A stretch of DNA of 64,000 nucleotides from Clostridiales bacterium (GCA_012837525.1 DUQZ01000062.1:19294-83293); one strand, 5' to 3'; numbered from the stretch's first letter, positions 20,854-30,393 are shown. The notes: generated from the letters alone by a model not told the origin. A program made the numbers and translations.

Positions 20854-21803
20854 TTGTTTGAATACAGCACTGCGTTGATCACCGCGCGGGCTGTGACTTC
20901 CTGGGCTGCAGCGCACAGCTTGACAAAATTGACTTCCCGCATCACGCGCTCCGTGGCCAGGGCAAACATGGTATCCCCATCCATCTGGGTGTGGCTGGGC
21001 CGAATCGCCCGCGCGAGGCCGCCATGCGCGACATCCGCCAGCCGCGTTGCCTGGTCCTTGGTCAGCTTGCAGTCCACCGCCACCACGCCGATGGTGGTGT
21101 TGGTGCCGGGCGCCGGGATGCGCACTTGCATGGGCATGGGCGAGCTGCCATACAGCAGGCCATCCGCCTTCACCGGGGTGCCGTCCTGCGTGCGCGCGCA
21201 GGCAATGCATTGCCCGCTGTCGGGGTGATAAACATCGCCAACGGCATTCACCGCGACAATCGCGCCGATGGTGATGCCTTCCTGCAGCATCATGGAGGCA
21301 GACCCGATACCGCCGCGGACAGGGATGGTATTTTGCACCAATTTGCCGATGGTGCAGCCGCAACCGGCTCCGTGCGGGCCTTGCTGAACACCCTTTGCTG
21401 CTGCCGTCACCGCCGCGCGGCCCATGGCCGCGTCCGGGGTCACATTGGCATCCCCCACGCCCAGGTCAAACAGGACCGCTGCCGGTACGATGGGGACACG
21501 CGCGATGCCCATATCAATGCCGATGCCGGACTGCGCCAAAAAGCGCATGACGCCATCCGCGGCAGCCAGACCGAAGGCGCTGCCGCCGCTTAATACAACA
21601 GCGTGCGCCTGCTCCACCAGGTTGCCGGGACGCAGGACATCTGTCTCCCGTGTGCCGGGCGCGGCGCCGCGCACGCTGACGCCGGCAATCGCGCCTTCAC
21701 GCGGGCCTAATACAACAGTGACACCGGTGCGGGCGGATTCGTTCTCCATCTGCCCCACGCGGATGCCATGTACATTCGTAATATCGCCAGGATATGGCTG
21801 CAT
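20850..21803 (-). CDS. P1 family peptidase (DmpA/BapA-like self-processing aminopeptidase)
   Basis: This 317-residue member of the N-terminal nucleophile P1 family, such as L-aminopeptidase D-Ala-esterase DmpA or beta-peptidyl aminopeptidase, cleaves small amides and peptides. Members cut themselves at a Gly/Thr-x-Asn-Ser/Thr-Thr site to expose the nucleophile; here APGTNTTIGVVAVD predicts cleavage between Asn235 and Thr236. Other markers are the N-terminal DITNVHGIRVG, VLSGGSAFGLAAADGV and GGIGSAS. The ATG sits in a TAATG overlap with the alpha/beta hydrolase stop. Thr at the nucleophile position is common in the broader family, while DmpA itself uses Ser. The substrate cannot be told, but it is probably a cytosolic peptide or amide, as no signal peptide is present. 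Confidence 0.88.
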   Translation of the reverse strand: MQPYPGDITNVHGIRVGQMENESARTGVTVVLGPREGAIAGVSVRGAAPGTRETDVLRPGNLVEQAHAVVLSGGSAFGLAAADGVMRFLAQSGIGIDMGIARVPIVPAAVLFDLGVGDANVTPDAAMGRAAVTAAAKGVQQGPHGAGCGCTIGKLVQNTIPVRGGIGSASMMLQEGITIGAIVAVNAVGDVYHPDSGQCIACARTQDGTPVKADGLLYGSSPMPMQVRIPAPGTNTTIGVVAVDCKLTKDQATRLADVAHGGLARAIRPSHTQMDGDTMFALATERVMREVNFVKLCAAAQEVTARAVINAVLYSNK

Positions 21804-22735
21804 TAAACGCTCCTTTCCCTGGACGAGACCAGCGCATCAAGCCAATCCGCCAGCTCGTCCATGACTTCGTTTCGATTGGTTTCGTTGAAGATTTCATGCC
21901 GGCCGCCCTCGTATAGCACCATGCTGACATCGGTTAAACCGGCGTCCTTATATTGGTCGCGCACTGTCCTCACGCCCTCACCCATGCCGCCAACCGGGTC
22001 CATATCACCAGAAATGATATGAACGGGCAGGTCTTTGGGGAGGCGCTTCAAGCGGTTCACATCCGACAAGGCGACCAGGCCATTAAACAAATCCCTGAAG
22101 CCGCCAGCGGTGAAGACAAAGCCGCACAGCGGGTCGTCCGCATACTTCTGTACCTCTGCCTTATCCCGGCTAAGCCAGTCATAGACAAGGCCGTCCTTTT
22201 TCTTAAACGGCTTGTTGTTGGAGGAGAAGGCCAGGGTGTCCAGGAATTTGGACTTCTTTTTCTCCCGCCCCAGGGCGCATAGGATTTTGGCGGGCAGCAG
22301 GCCTGCTTTGGCAAGCTGTTTTGGATACCAGCCTGTGCCGCACAGCACCAGGGCATCCAGGCTGTCCGGATGGCGCAGGACAAATTCACGGGAAAGGAAA
22401 CTGCCCATGCTGTGGCCCAATAAAATGTGCGGGATGGATGGGTATTGCGCTTGAAGCCAGCTCATCACCTGGTGAAGATCTTCCACCGCGTGCCCCCAGC
22501 CATCCTGCTCGGCGTACCAGCCCTTGATGGGTGCTTCTGCCCCATGCCCCAGGTGGTTATAGCCTGCCACCAGATATCCACGCGCGGTGAGGTGTTTGCC
22601 CAGCCGGTCGTAGCGATCGATATGCTCCGCCATGCCGTGGGAAATCAGGATGACTGCGAGGGGCGCGCCCATTGGCTCCCAGAGGCGAACCGCCCGCGGG
22701 TAAGGTGTTGTGCCTGGAAAAGGTACTTTCTTCAT
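21803..22735 (-). CDS. Alpha/beta hydrolase, monoacylglycerol lipase-like
   Basis: This 310-residue soluble serine hydrolase of the lysophospholipase/monoglyceride lipase group has its parts in order: oxyanion motif SHGMAEHIDRY, nucleophile elbow GHSMGS with Ser109, a cap rich in Lys (GREKKKSKFLDTLAF), acid Asp in SGDMDPVGGMG and the final His in EGGRHEIFNE. The HGxxEH pattern with GHSMG and a GRHE(I/M) ending is typical of these enzymes. It starts nine bases after trpS behind GAGGA and overlaps the P1 peptidase by one base, so it belongs to the trpS-acpS-nnr transcript. A lipid-recycling role beside acpS is possible but not shown. Confidence 0.85.
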   Translation of the reverse strand: MKKVPFPGTTPYPRAVRLWEPMGAPLAVILISHGMAEHIDRYDRLGKHLTARGYLVAGYNHLGHGAEAPIKGWYAEQDGWGHAVEDLHQVMSWLQAQYPSIPHILLGHSMGSFLSREFVLRHPDSLDALVLCGTGWYPKQLAKAGLLPAKILCALGREKKKSKFLDTLAFSSNNKPFKKKDGLVYDWLSRDKAEVQKYADDPLCGFVFTAGGFRDLFNGLVALSDVNRLKRLPKDLPVHIISGDMDPVGGMGEGVRTVRDQYKDAGLTDVSMVLYEGGRHEIFNETNRNEVMDELADWLDALVSSRERSV

Positions 22736-22744
22736 AGGCTGTCC

Positions 22745-23749
22745 TCAGGGCTGGTACAAGCCCAGTTTCTTGTACACCTTGCGCAATGTGCGAATGGCCA
22801 TGGCCTGCGCGCGCTCTGCGTTGTGCTTGAGGATGGTGGACATATAGTCCTTGTCCTTCACAAGCTGATGAAAGCGTTCCTGGATGGGTTTTAAGGTTTC
22901 AATTGCGGCCTGGGCCACCTCTTCCTTGAGCTTGCCATAGCCTTGACCGGACAGGCGGTTGACGATGTCCTCGATGCGCTCGCCTGAAAGAGCGGAATGC
23001 ATGGCCAGCAAGTTGGATACCCCCGGCTTGTTCTGCGGATCATAGCGGATTTCCATGTCGGAGTCCGTCACCGCGCGCTTGAACTTGCGCATCACCACAT
23101 CCGGGCTGTCTGTGAGGGAGATGGAACTGTCCTCCACGTCGGACTTGGACATCTTGCGCTCTGGATCCGCCAGGCTCATGATACGGGCCGTCTGCTTGGG
23201 GATATAGGGCTCCGGCACCTTAAACAGCCCCGGGTGGATGGCGTTGAGCCGCTCCGCGATGTCGCGGGTGATCTCCAGATGCTGTTTCTGGTCCGCGCCC
23301 ACCGGCACCAGATCGGTCTGATACAGCAGGATGTCCGCCGCCATCAAGACAGGGTAGGTAAATAAGCCCGCGTTGATGTTGTCCTTGTGCTGCAGGGACT
23401 TGTCCTTAAACTGGGTCATGCGGTTGAGTTCACCCATGTAGGTGAAGCAGTTGAGGATCCATGCCAACTCCGCGTGCTGGGGCACGTTGCTTTGGCAATA
23501 GATGATGCTGCGCTCGGGGTTCAAGCCGCAGGCAATATACAGGGCGGCCAACTCCAGGGACTTGCGGCGCAGGCCCGCCGGGTCCTGCCGGACGGTGAGC
23601 GCGTGCAGGTCAACGATGGAGAACAGGCAGTCATACTCATCCTCCAGGCGGATGAAGTTGGTGATGGCGCCGATGTAGTTGCCCAGGTGAATGTGGCCTG
23701 AGGGCTGGATGCCGGAAAACAAGACCGGCTTTCTGGTCGTCTGGCTCAT
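22745..23749 (-). CDS. trpS: Tryptophan-tRNA ligase
   Basis: This 334-residue class Ic synthetase charges tRNA-Trp. The HIGH-type motif is in SGIQPSGHIHLGNYIGA near the N-terminus and the KMSKS motif in SLADPERKMSKSD. Length matches bacterial TrpRS. ATG 23749 follows AAAGGA at six bases; a GTG at 23764 is rejected because it overlaps that site. It begins 29 bases after kbl. No T-box leader is visible before it, so regulation by uncharged tRNA, common for trpS in Bacillota, is not supported here; transcription probably comes from upstream in the tdh-kbl transcript. Confidence 0.96.
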   Translation of the reverse strand: MSQTTRKPVLFSGIQPSGHIHLGNYIGAITNFIRLEDEYDCLFSIVDLHALTVRQDPAGLRRKSLELAALYIACGLNPERSIIYCQSNVPQHAELAWILNCFTYMGELNRMTQFKDKSLQHKDNINAGLFTYPVLMAADILLYQTDLVPVGADQKQHLEITRDIAERLNAIHPGLFKVPEPYIPKQTARIMSLADPERKMSKSDVEDSSISLTDSPDVVMRKFKRAVTDSDMEIRYDPQNKPGVSNLLAMHSALSGERIEDIVNRLSGQGYGKLKEEVAQAAIETLKPIQERFHQLVKDKDYMSTILKHNAERAQAMAIRTLRKVYKKLGLYQP

Positions 23750-23778
23750 TGGTGTTCCTTTCACTTAAGGGATATTGA

Positions 23779-24969
23779 TTACAGGTTCATCTCTTCTTTC
23801 ACAAGGCGGAAGGCTTCTACAGCCTTGTCCAAATCCTCATGGCTGTGGGCTGCGGAAATCTGGGTACGGATGCGCGCCTTGCCCATGGGCACAACGGGGT
23901 AGCTGAAAGCGATGACATAGACGCCGTGCGCCAGCATCCTGGTTGCCATCTCCTGCGCGACATGCGCGTCATACAGCATCACCGGCACGATGGGGTGCTC
24001 ACCCGGCAGGAGGTCAAAGCCCAGCTTGCTCATCTTTTCGCGGAAGTATTCCGCATTTTCATGCACCTTGTCGCGCAGTTGCGTGGACGCCTCCAACAGG
24101 TCCAGGGCTTTGAGGGTAGCCGTGCAGATGGCCGGAGCCACTGAGTTGGAGAACAAATAGGGCCTGGAGCGCTGACGCAGCAGGTCCACAATGGGTTGGC
24201 GCGCGGCAGTGAACCCACCGGATGCCCCGCCCAGGGCTTTGCCAAAGGTGCTGGTGATGATGTCCACCCTGCCCATCACGCCGCAGGCCTCATGCGTGCC
24301 GCGGCCGGTCTGGCCGATAAAACCAGTGGCATGGCTGTCATCCACCATGACCAGGGCATCGTATTTGTCTGCCAAATCGCAGATCTCCTGCAGCTTGGCC
24401 AGATAGCCGTCCATGGAAAACACGCCGTCGGTCACGATCAGGCGCATGCGGCTGGACTGAGCGTCCTTCAAGTGCTGCTCCAGCTCCGCCATATCGCTGT
24501 TCTTGTAGCGGTAGCGCTGTGCCTTGCACAGGCGGACGCCGTCGATGATGGAGGCGTGGTTCAACTCATCCGAAATCACCGCGTCCTCGGCTGTGAGCAA
24601 GGTCTCAAACAAGCCGCCGTTGGCGTCAAAGCAGGAGGAATACAGGATGACATCATCCATCTGCAGGAAATTGGCCAGGCGCTGCTCCAACTGTTTGTGG
24701 ATGAGCTGTGTGCCGCAGATAAAGCGCACACTGGACAGGCCAAATCCCCAGGAATCATACGCGTTGCGCGCCGCCTGAATCACCCGGTAGTCATTGGACA
24801 GGCCCAGGTAGTTGTTGGCACAGAGGTTCAATACACCCTGGCTTTGGGTGGTGTTGATGCGGCTCATCTGCGGGGTGGTGATAACGCGCTCCTCCCGCCA
24901 GGTGCCGGCCTTACGGATGTCCTCCAGCTGCTCCTTGAAGATGTCTAAGGCTTTTTTTGTGTTGCTCAT
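23779..24969 (-). CDS. kbl: Glycine C-acetyltransferase (2-amino-3-ketobutyrate CoA ligase)
   Basis: This 396-residue PLP enzyme cleaves 2-amino-3-ketobutyrate with CoA to glycine and acetyl-CoA. The alpha-oxoamine synthase fold is shown by [50 protein letters not shown] and the Schiff-base lysine in [13 protein letters not shown] (Lys244, the same number as in E. coli). The tdh gene, which supplies its unstable substrate, lies 37 bases upstream. This pairing makes 2-amino-3-ketobutyrate the substrate, as opposed to those of 7-keto-8-aminopelargonate or aminolevulinate synthases. The pathway turns threonine into glycine and acetyl-CoA with NADH formed. Confidence 0.95.
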   Translation of the reverse strand: MSNTKKALDIFKEQLEDIRKAGTWREERVITTPQMSRINTTQSQGVLNLCANNYLGLSNDYRVIQAARNAYDSWGFGLSSVRFICGTQLIHKQLEQRLANFLQMDDVILYSSCFDANGGLFETLLTAEDAVISDELNHASIIDGVRLCKAQRYRYKNSDMAELEQHLKDAQSSRMRLIVTDGVFSMDGYLAKLQEICDLADKYDALVMVDDSHATGFIGQTGRGTHEACGVMGRVDIITSTFGKALGGASGGFTAARQPIVDLLRQRSRPYLFSNSVAPAICTATLKALDLLEASTQLRDKVHENAEYFREKMSKLGFDLLPGEHPIVPVMLYDAHVAQEMATRMLAHGVYVIAFSYPVVPMGKARIRTQISAAHSHEDLDKAVEAFRLVKEEMNL

Positions 24970-25006
24970 ATCCGTATCCCTTCTATGTTGTTCATCTTAC
25001 GCGTGC

Positions 25007-26041
25007 TTATTTACTCCACTCAAGGATGATCTTTCCGCTTTCTCCAGTGTTCATGATGTCAAAGGCTTCCTCAAACTGGGTGTAGTGGAAACGATGGGTG
25101 ATCAGCGGCTTTAGGTCAAGCCCGGCTTGCACCATAGCCGCCATCTTGTACCAGGTCTCATACATTTTGCGGCCATAGATGCCCTGCATGTTCAGGCCCT
25201 TGAAAATGAAGGTGTCCAGGTCAATCTGCGGGTGTTTCCCAAACAGGCCCAACAGGGCAACCTGGCCGCCGTTGCGCATCACACCCAGCATTTGCTTGAG
25301 CGCGACTTCGGCGCCGGACATCTCAAGCCCCACATCAAAGCCTTCAACCATATGAAGTTCCTTCATCACATCATTCAGGTCTTCCTTGGTGACATTGACG
25401 GTGCGGGTGGCGCCCAGCTTCTTCGCCAGATCAAGGCGGTAATCTTTGAGGTCGGTGATGACCACATGCCGCGCGCCGTTTTGGCGGCAGATAGCGGCGG
25501 CCATTACGCCAATGGGGCCAGCGCCTGTGATGAGCACATCCTCCCCCACCACGTCATACATCAGCGCGGTATGGGTCGCATTGCCAAAGGCGTCAAAGAA
25601 GGAAACGACTTCCTCGTCCAAATCTTCGCTGATGGGAATGCAGTTGGAGGCCGGGATGCACAGGTACTCCGCGAACGCGCCGTTGCGGTTGACCCCGACG
25701 CCTTCGGTATATTTGCACCACTGCCCGCGGCCCGCACGGCAGTTGCGGCATTGGCCGCAGACCAGGTGCCCTTCGCCGGACACGGTTTGTCCGATTTCAA
25801 AATGCTTGACCGCGCTGCCGATCTCGGCAATTTCACCCACATACTCGTGCCCAATCACAATGGGCGGGTTGATGTGCGCCTGGCTCCAGGCGTCCCAGTT
25901 GTAGATGTGCAGGTCGGTCCCGCAGATTGCCGTTTTGTGGATCTTGATCAGCACCTCATCCGGTCCGGACACGGGGCGTTCCACCTTTTTGAGCACCAAG
26001 CCTGGCTGCGCAGCCTGTTTTACCAAAGCGTCCATCAACAT
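25007..26041 (-). CDS. tdh: L-threonine 3-dehydrogenase
   Basis: This 344-residue zinc-dependent medium-chain dehydrogenase oxidises threonine to 2-amino-3-ketobutyrate with NAD+. The catalytic zinc region includes Cys40 in [12 protein letters not shown] and GHEYVGE. The structural zinc knot is [16 protein letters not shown], and the nucleotide fold is [37 protein letters not shown] and [12 protein letters not shown] are typical of threonine dehydrogenase as opposed to sorbitol or butanediol dehydrogenase. kbl follows directly. The AAAGGAGG site is 11 bases before ATG 26041, a slightly long spacing; the third codon (ATG) would give 17. A small inverted repeat lies in the leader at 26070-26089. 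Confidence 0.95.
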   Translation of the reverse strand: MLMDALVKQAAQPGLVLKKVERPVSGPDEVLIKIHKTAICGTDLHIYNWDAWSQAHINPPIVIGHEYVGEIAEIGSAVKHFEIGQTVSGEGHLVCGQCRNCRAGRGQWCKYTEGVGVNRNGAFAEYLCIPASNCIPISEDLDEEVVSFFDAFGNATHTALMYDVVGEDVLITGAGPIGVMAAAICRQNGARHVVITDLKDYRLDLAKKLGATRTVNVTKEDLNDVMKELHMVEGFDVGLEMSGAEVALKQMLGVMRNGGQVALLGLFGKHPQIDLDTFIFKGLNMQGIYGRKMYETWYKMAAMVQAGLDLKPLITHRFHYTQFEEAFDIMNTGESGKIILEWSK

Positions 26042-26069
26042 GAAGATACAATCCTCCTTTAATACTTAA

Positions 26070-26089
26070 GTGCCGGTCACACCGGGCAC
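26070..26089 (-). repeat. Inverted repeat before tdh
   Basis: GTGCCGGT / ACCGGGCAC can form a short stem with one bulged base in the tdh leader. There is no U-run, and the surroundings do not match a known glycine or other riboswitch. Its role is unknown. Confidence 0.35.
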
Positions 26090-26129
26090 ATATGAACTAC
26101 TCAGGCTCCCGCCGGATGGCGCCTTGCCA

Positions 26130-27173
26130 TCACCCCATGGAATGGCTGTACACGACAAAGGAATTGTCCAGGAAGGTCATGTACAGGCTGAACTCATGCT
26201 CCTTGAGGTAGGGAAAGGTAACTTCCAGCACCAGGCAGGTATCCTCCCCGTTTTGTGGATCAAAATACGCAATGCGGAAGGAAGAATTAAAGCGATACAG
26301 GAGGCGGTTGTTCTCAATAAAACCACCCCAGGTGCCCTCCTGCTCCGCGTTTTCCTTGCGGGATTCTTCCAGCAGGTCTTCCAATGTCCCTTTGTATTCC
26401 CTCACCCGCAGGGTGACGGATTCATCCGCGTTTGTGAACAGCAACAGTTCGTCCGCAGCCGCTTCGCGCTGGGTTAAGAAATCTGGATACTGAAACTCAA
26501 ATCGATTTTTATCTACGTATTGCACCATCTTGGCTTCCGTATAGCGCTCCGGCACGGCGAAACTGGCCAAGGTGAAACCTGTTAATGAATCGGCGTCAGG
26601 CTTCAAGCGCATCCCCATGTGGCCCAGCCAGGTCAGACTGTCCTCCGGCGCGTCCACAGCGAGCGCCTCAATGCCGCTTAGGCGGTAGATGTCCGCGCGC
26701 AGCAGCAGCTCCTCCTCATCCAGGGCAAACTCATAGATATGCGCGCCGATGAAGTCGCCGGGGTTGCTTACATCAAAGGTGAGCGTTCCATCTGCCAGCT
26801 GCAGGCCTGGGTATTCCGCCTGGTTGATAACAGGTAAATCCTTATGATAAAAAAGGCGTTTGAGGGTGCTCTTGGCTTCATCCAGCCCCATCCTGGCCAT
26901 CCCTTCCTGGTTTTCGATCACAACCAGGTGGTTTTTGACCGCTTCATACAAAAGACCCTGTACAAGGACAGGTTCCGGCGTGGTTTCGTTGCGGAACATG
27001 CGGATATCCTGCTTGATGGCAACCGCTGCCGCCGCGTTACACAAGGGTTGGATCTGCGCGACCAGGTCCGGGTTTTCTAAAACATTTGTGCCAACGTCAC
27101 GGGTCGGCGCGGCAAACGCGACATTCGTGAACAATAAACATAAAACAACTGTCAGTGTCAATAATTTTTTCAT
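26130..27173 (-). CDS. Secreted protein of unknown function
   Basis: I do not recognise this 347-residue protein. Residues 1-21 are a clear signal peptide (MKKLLTLTVVLCLLFTNVAFA) with an Ala-x-Ala cut and no lipobox cysteine. The mature part is acidic with an alpha/beta pattern of alternating segments and no repeats or cysteine-rich module (only two Cys after the signal). The C-terminal half (about 225-347) has the look of a beta-rich fold: FEFQYPDFLTQ, ESVTLRVREY, RLLYRFNSSFRIAYF, TCLVLEVTFPY. The start overlaps the thioredoxin-reductase-like stop by 4 bp (ATGA), so it is made with it. Nothing in the context gives its task. Confidence 0.75.
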   Translation of the reverse strand: MKKLLTLTVVLCLLFTNVAFAAPTRDVGTNVLENPDLVAQIQPLCNAAAAVAIKQDIRMFRNETTPEPVLVQGLLYEAVKNHLVVIENQEGMARMGLDEAKSTLKRLFYHKDLPVINQAEYPGLQLADGTLTFDVSNPGDFIGAHIYEFALDEEELLLRADIYRLSGIEALAVDAPEDSLTWLGHMGMRLKPDADSLTGFTLASFAVPERYTEAKMVQYVDKNRFEFQYPDFLTQREAAADELLLFTNADESVTLRVREYKGTLEDLLEESRKENAEQEGTWGGFIENNRLLYRFNSSFRIAYFDPQNGEDTCLVLEVTFPYLKEHEFSLYMTFLDNSFVVYSHSMG

Positions 27174-28048
27174 GCTTTTTCTCCTGTGGTGCCAGCGCCC
27201 TTTTTCATCAGGTAGCGCGCGGCGGCCAGCACGGCAACATTGCCGTCCCCCGCCGCTTTGGCCGCCTGCAGCGGCGCGCCGGCGATATCCCCCGCGGCGT
27301 AGACGCCCGGGATGCTGGTCATCAAGTCCTCATCCAGCACGATTTTGTTATCCTGTACCTCAACCTCCGGAATCAGCTGCGTCATGGCGACCGCGGGGCG
27401 CAATACAAAGGCGCCATCTGCTGATATTTCTCCCTGATCGGTTGTGAGAATGATGTGTTCACCCTCTGCCCGCAGTGATAGGGGCTTGCCGGGCACCTGC
27501 GTGATGTTGGTTTCAGGCAATTCATTGGTGTCGTGCGGGCGCTCCTTCACATACAGCACTTTTGCCAGCGTGGACAGGTAGATGGCTTCCTCAATCGCCT
27601 CGTAATCTGACGCGATGACCAGCACTGTGCCGTCCTTGTAAAACATGCCGTCACAGGTAGCGCAGTAGCTTACGCCCTGGCCGACCAGCTCCTCCTCGCC
27701 CTCAATCATGCGTACACGCGCGGTACCCATGGCCAGGATGATGGCTTTGCCCATAAACAGGTCGTTGCCAGCCAGGACAGAAAACGCGTCGCCCAGGGGC
27801 ATCACCCTGCGCACGAGGGCGCGGGTAAACTGCGCCCCCATGCTGATGGCATGGTCACGCAGACGCTGCAATAAATCCGGCCCCGATATGTGCGGGAAGC
27901 CAGGGTAGTTGTCAATCAATTTGGTTTTGCCAAGCGCGCCGTCCCCGGCGTACAAAACCAGGGTGTTCAGGTTGCGCTGGCGCGCGGTAATCGCAGCGGA
28001 ACAGCCTGCCACGCCGCCGCCGATGATGATCAGATCATATTCATTCAA
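27170..28048 (-). CDS. Thioredoxin reductase-like flavoprotein lacking the NADPH-binding motifs
   Basis: This 292-residue protein has the thioredoxin reductase layout. FAD site 1 is IIIGGGVAGCSAAI (8-21), the redox pair Cys129-Ala-Thr-Cys132 is in VSYCATCDGMF, and the C-terminal FAD site is IPGVYAAGDIAGAPLQAAKAAGDG. The expected NADPH domain motif GGGDSAxEEA is replaced by IASDYEAIEEA, and the HRRxxFRA segment is absent (YVKERPHDTNEL stands there). It should therefore not use NADPH in the normal way; clostridial ferredoxin-dependent flavin thioredoxin reductases show a similar loss. It overlaps the CNNM gene by 8 bp and the secreted-protein gene by 4 bp. No thioredoxin gene is adjacent. FAD binding is likely; electron donor and acceptor are unknown. 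Confidence 0.85.
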   Translation of the reverse strand: MNEYDLIIIGGGVAGCSAAITARQRNLNTLVLYAGDGALGKTKLIDNYPGFPHISGPDLLQRLRDHAISMGAQFTRALVRRVMPLGDAFSVLAGNDLFMGKAIILAMGTARVRMIEGEEELVGQGVSYCATCDGMFYKDGTVLVIASDYEAIEEAIYLSTLAKVLYVKERPHDTNELPETNITQVPGKPLSLRAEGEHIILTTDQGEISADGAFVLRPAVAMTQLIPEVEVQDNKIVLDEDLMTSIPGVYAAGDIAGAPLQAAKAAGDGNVAVLAAARYLMKKGAGTTGEKA

Positions 28049-29357
28049 GGATGCTTACCTCCACCCACTCAATGCGGCGGCCCTGCACGCTTTCCACCTG
28101 GAAGCGCACGCCGTCGCTCTCAATCACCGGCTGGCTGCCGTCCTCTGGAATGCTGGACATCTGGCTTAGGATAAGCCCGCCGATGGTGTCATACTCTTCG
28201 TTGATTGGTAGATTCAGGCCGCTTTTTTCGTTGAAGGTTTCAACATCCAGCGTGCCTGCCACCCGCCAGCGGCCTTCTGACAACTGCTCAAACTCCTGCT
28301 GATCCTGCGGGTCATACTCATCGTAGATGTTGCCCACGATTTCCTCGAGCAAGTCCTCCATGGTAATCAGGCCGCTGGTGCCGCCGTATTCATCCACAAC
28401 AATGGCCATGTGGAACTTGTTGCGCTGCATGTCACGGAACAATAAATCTGTCCGGACGGTTTCGGGCACAAAGCGCGCGGGCCGGATAATCTCCCGCAGG
28501 GGCAGGGGGTGCTCCTTTTGCAGGTTAAGCAAAAACTCTCGCGTTGAGACCGTGCCGATGATGTGGTCCAGGTCTTCCTCATACACCGGGAAACGGGACA
28601 GGCCGGTTTTGTCGATCAGCTCGATGATCTCTTCTTTGCTGTCCTCTACCCAAATGGTGTACATGTCGGTGCGGTGCGTCATGCACTCGGCGGCGGACAT
28701 GTTGTTAAACTCAAAGACGTTTTTGATCATCTCGCGCTCAGCCTGCTCAATCGCGCCTTTTTCCTCGCCCACGTCCACCAGCATGCGGATCTCGTCCTCG
28801 GTGATTTCGGGCGTGGGTAGCATGATGTCCACCTTGAACAGCTTTAGGATGAGCAGGGACAGCTTGTCCAACGCGATGCTCATGGGCTTAAAGAAGCGGT
28901 TGATACGCATCGCCGGGCCAAACAGAAACCGGGCGGTTGTGCGCGGCTTGTGCAGCGCGAAACGCCGGGGCAGCACTACCGCCAGCAGCTGGAAGACAAA
29001 GGTCATCACAATGAGCAAAAGCAGGCTGATGAGCGCTGTTAAAATACCTGGATGCAAAAAGGTCCATCCCCAGGCGGTCATCGCGTGCGACGACAGCGGC
29101 AGGGCGTAGGACCATACGGTGATGCTGGCCACCAGCATCACAAGCAGCAGCATGCACACCCGGATACCCGAGGGCATCAGCACCAGGCTGGCTGCCCTGG
29201 CCTCCAGGGAATCGGCCTGCTCATCACTCGCGTCCAGCGCGTGCCGGTAGCTATAACTGAGGTGCTGGGCAGCCGCCTCCGCAGCGCACAGCAAGGCATA
29301 CAACAGGATAAAAACCAGTTGGAGAATCACCATCAAGCCGGAAGGCTCAGAATCCAT
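28041..29357 (-). CDS. CNNM/HlyC-type transporter (DUF21, CBS pair, CorC_HlyC domains)
   Basis: This 438-residue membrane protein of the CorB/CorC-hemolysin C family is linked to magnesium or cobalt efflux. The membrane DUF21 domain (about 1-165) has four hydrophobic segments, then a linker PEITEDEIRMLVDVGEEKGAIEQAEREMI that is highly typical. Two CBS motifs follow (AAECMTHRTDMYTI, GLSRFPVYEEDLDHIIGTV; KFHMAIVVDEYGGTSGLIT), then the C-terminal CorC_HlyC domain (WRVAGTLDVETFNE, YDTIGGLIL). The start is ATG 29357, ten bases after GGGGAG; frames continuing upstream lack a site. It leads the long leftward operon and has its own promoter. Confidence 0.9.
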   Translation of the reverse strand: MDSEPSGLMVILQLVFILLYALLCAAEAAAQHLSYSYRHALDASDEQADSLEARAASLVLMPSGIRVCMLLLVMLVASITVWSYALPLSSHAMTAWGWTFLHPGILTALISLLLLIVMTFVFQLLAVVLPRRFALHKPRTTARFLFGPAMRINRFFKPMSIALDKLSLLILKLFKVDIMLPTPEITEDEIRMLVDVGEEKGAIEQAEREMIKNVFEFNNMSAAECMTHRTDMYTIWVEDSKEEIIELIDKTGLSRFPVYEEDLDHIIGTVSTREFLLNLQKEHPLPLREIIRPARFVPETVRTDLLFRDMQRNKFHMAIVVDEYGGTSGLITMEDLLEEIVGNIYDEYDPQDQQEFEQLSEGRWRVAGTLDVETFNEKSGLNLPINEEYDTIGGLILSQMSSIPEDGSQPVIESDGVRFQVESVQGRRIEWVEVSILE

Positions 29358-29384
29358 AAGGCATAAACTCCCCTTTCTGCACAG

Positions 29385-29413
29385 ATTATAGCATATAACC
29401 ACCTTTTTTGTAA
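29385..29413 (-). promoter_or_regulatory. Promoter of the CNNM-led operon
   Basis: Minus strand TTACAA, 17 bases, TATAAT with a perfect -10, about 28 bases before the CNNM start codon. It may serve the run of genes down to nnr, as no terminator is evident between them. Confidence 0.75.
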
Positions 29414-29457
29414 CCTGTTTCAAGCAGCCCTTATTCTGCACGCCTTGATGGAAAAAC

Positions 29458-29487
29458 TTGTCGCGTATAGCCCCGCTGTGATACGAT
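29458..29487 (+). promoter_or_regulatory. Candidate promoter of the DUF5685/J-domain operon
   Basis: TTGTCG, 18 bases, TACGAT with a TG extended -10 (TGATACGAT). The leader to the DUF5685 start would be about 80 bases. This is a moderate match. Confidence 0.45.
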
Positions 29488-29574
29488 AGAACCCGTATTC
29501 TAATGTGCGCTTCACGGTTTATTCACAGCCGTCTGGCATACTGAAAATACATGCTTGAAAGGGTGGGGTTTGTC

Positions 29575-30393
29575 ATGTTTGGGTATGTGGTCGCCAATGT
29601 GGACGCCTTGTCTGTTTTTGACAAGGACCGCTACCGCGCGGTGTATTGCGGGCTGTGCAAGGCCCTGGGTCAGGAGCATGGCCGGCTGGGACGGCTTACG
29701 CTCACCTATGACATGACCTTTTTAATCCTGCTGCTTTCCTCACTTGATCAAACCGAGTTCGCAGAAGTATCCTCCTTCCGCTGCATGCTGCATCCGCTTC
29801 AAAAGCGTGAGGCCTTCATCAACAAGCACACCCGTTACGCCGCGGATATGAATTTGATGCTGGCCTATCACCAGCGCATGGACGACTGGGCGGACGACCG
29901 CAAAGCCAGCGCCTTCTTCCAGGCCAAAGCCTTGGGCGGTAAAATTGACGCGCTGAAGAAAAAACACCCCGCGCAGACAAAGGCGATTGTGGATGGCCTT
30001 TTAGAATTATCCAAAATGGAATCAGACGGCGAAACCACACCCGATTTACCGGCCGCCGCTTTTGGCAGCATTCTGGGCGCGGTATTTGTGCCGGATGGGC
30101 ACGAAAACGCGGCTGCCCTGTATGACTTTGGCGACAAGCTGGGCCGGTTTGTCTACCTGATGGACGCGGCGGTGGATTTGAAGAAAGACTTGAAAAAGAT
30201 GAAGTACAACCCGCTGATCATGGTTCCCAGCGAGCGGCATCTGGAGTTGCTGCAAATGCTGATGGCGGACTGTGTCAGCGCGTATGAGACCTTGCCGATC
30301 AAAAAGGACAAAAAACTGATGGACAACATCCTCTATTCCGGCGTCTGGTCCCGCTTCCCAACCCGCCCCGTGGATGAGGAGGAGACAGCATGA
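29575..30393 (+). CDS. DUF5685 family protein
   Basis: This 272-residue soluble protein matches the DUF5685 family by its start [33 protein letters not shown], with CGLC and the RYR.YYCGLC-like block that is the family signature, and the later [25 protein letters not shown]. It is mostly alpha-helical with no signal or membrane segment. CGLC (Cys26 and Cys29) and one more Cys in [10 protein letters not shown] could bind a metal or form a redox site; that is inference. ATG 29575 follows GGGTGGGG; an ATG at 29551 has no site. It is coupled to the J-domain gene by a 4-bp ATGA overlap and to a zinc-ribbon membrane protein gene, a recurring trio in Clostridia. Function is unknown. Confidence 0.85.
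   Translation: MFGYVVANVDALSVFDKDRYRAVYCGLCKALGQEHGRLGRLTLTYDMTFLILLLSSLDQTEFAEVSSFRCMLHPLQKREAFINKHTRYAADMNLMLAYHQRMDDWADDRKASAFFQAKALGGKIDALKKKHPAQTKAIVDGLLELSKMESDGETTPDLPAAAFGSILGAVFVPDGHENAAALYDFGDKLGRFVYLMDAAVDLKKDLKKMKYNPLIMVPSERHLELLQMLMADCVSAYETLPIKKDKKLMDNILYSGVWSRFPTRPVDEEETA

Noticed and set aside
20854..21363. N-terminal extension of acpS into the P1 peptidase gene
   Set aside because: The extra residues do not resemble AcpS and overlap a clear P1 peptidase in another frame; GTG 20853 gives the normal length.
23750..23778. T-box leader before trpS
   Set aside because: Only 29 bases separate kbl and trpS; no space for a T-box.
26042..26129. Glycine riboswitch before tdh-kbl
   Set aside because: Only a small bulged inverted repeat is present; the conserved glycine aptamer cores are not.
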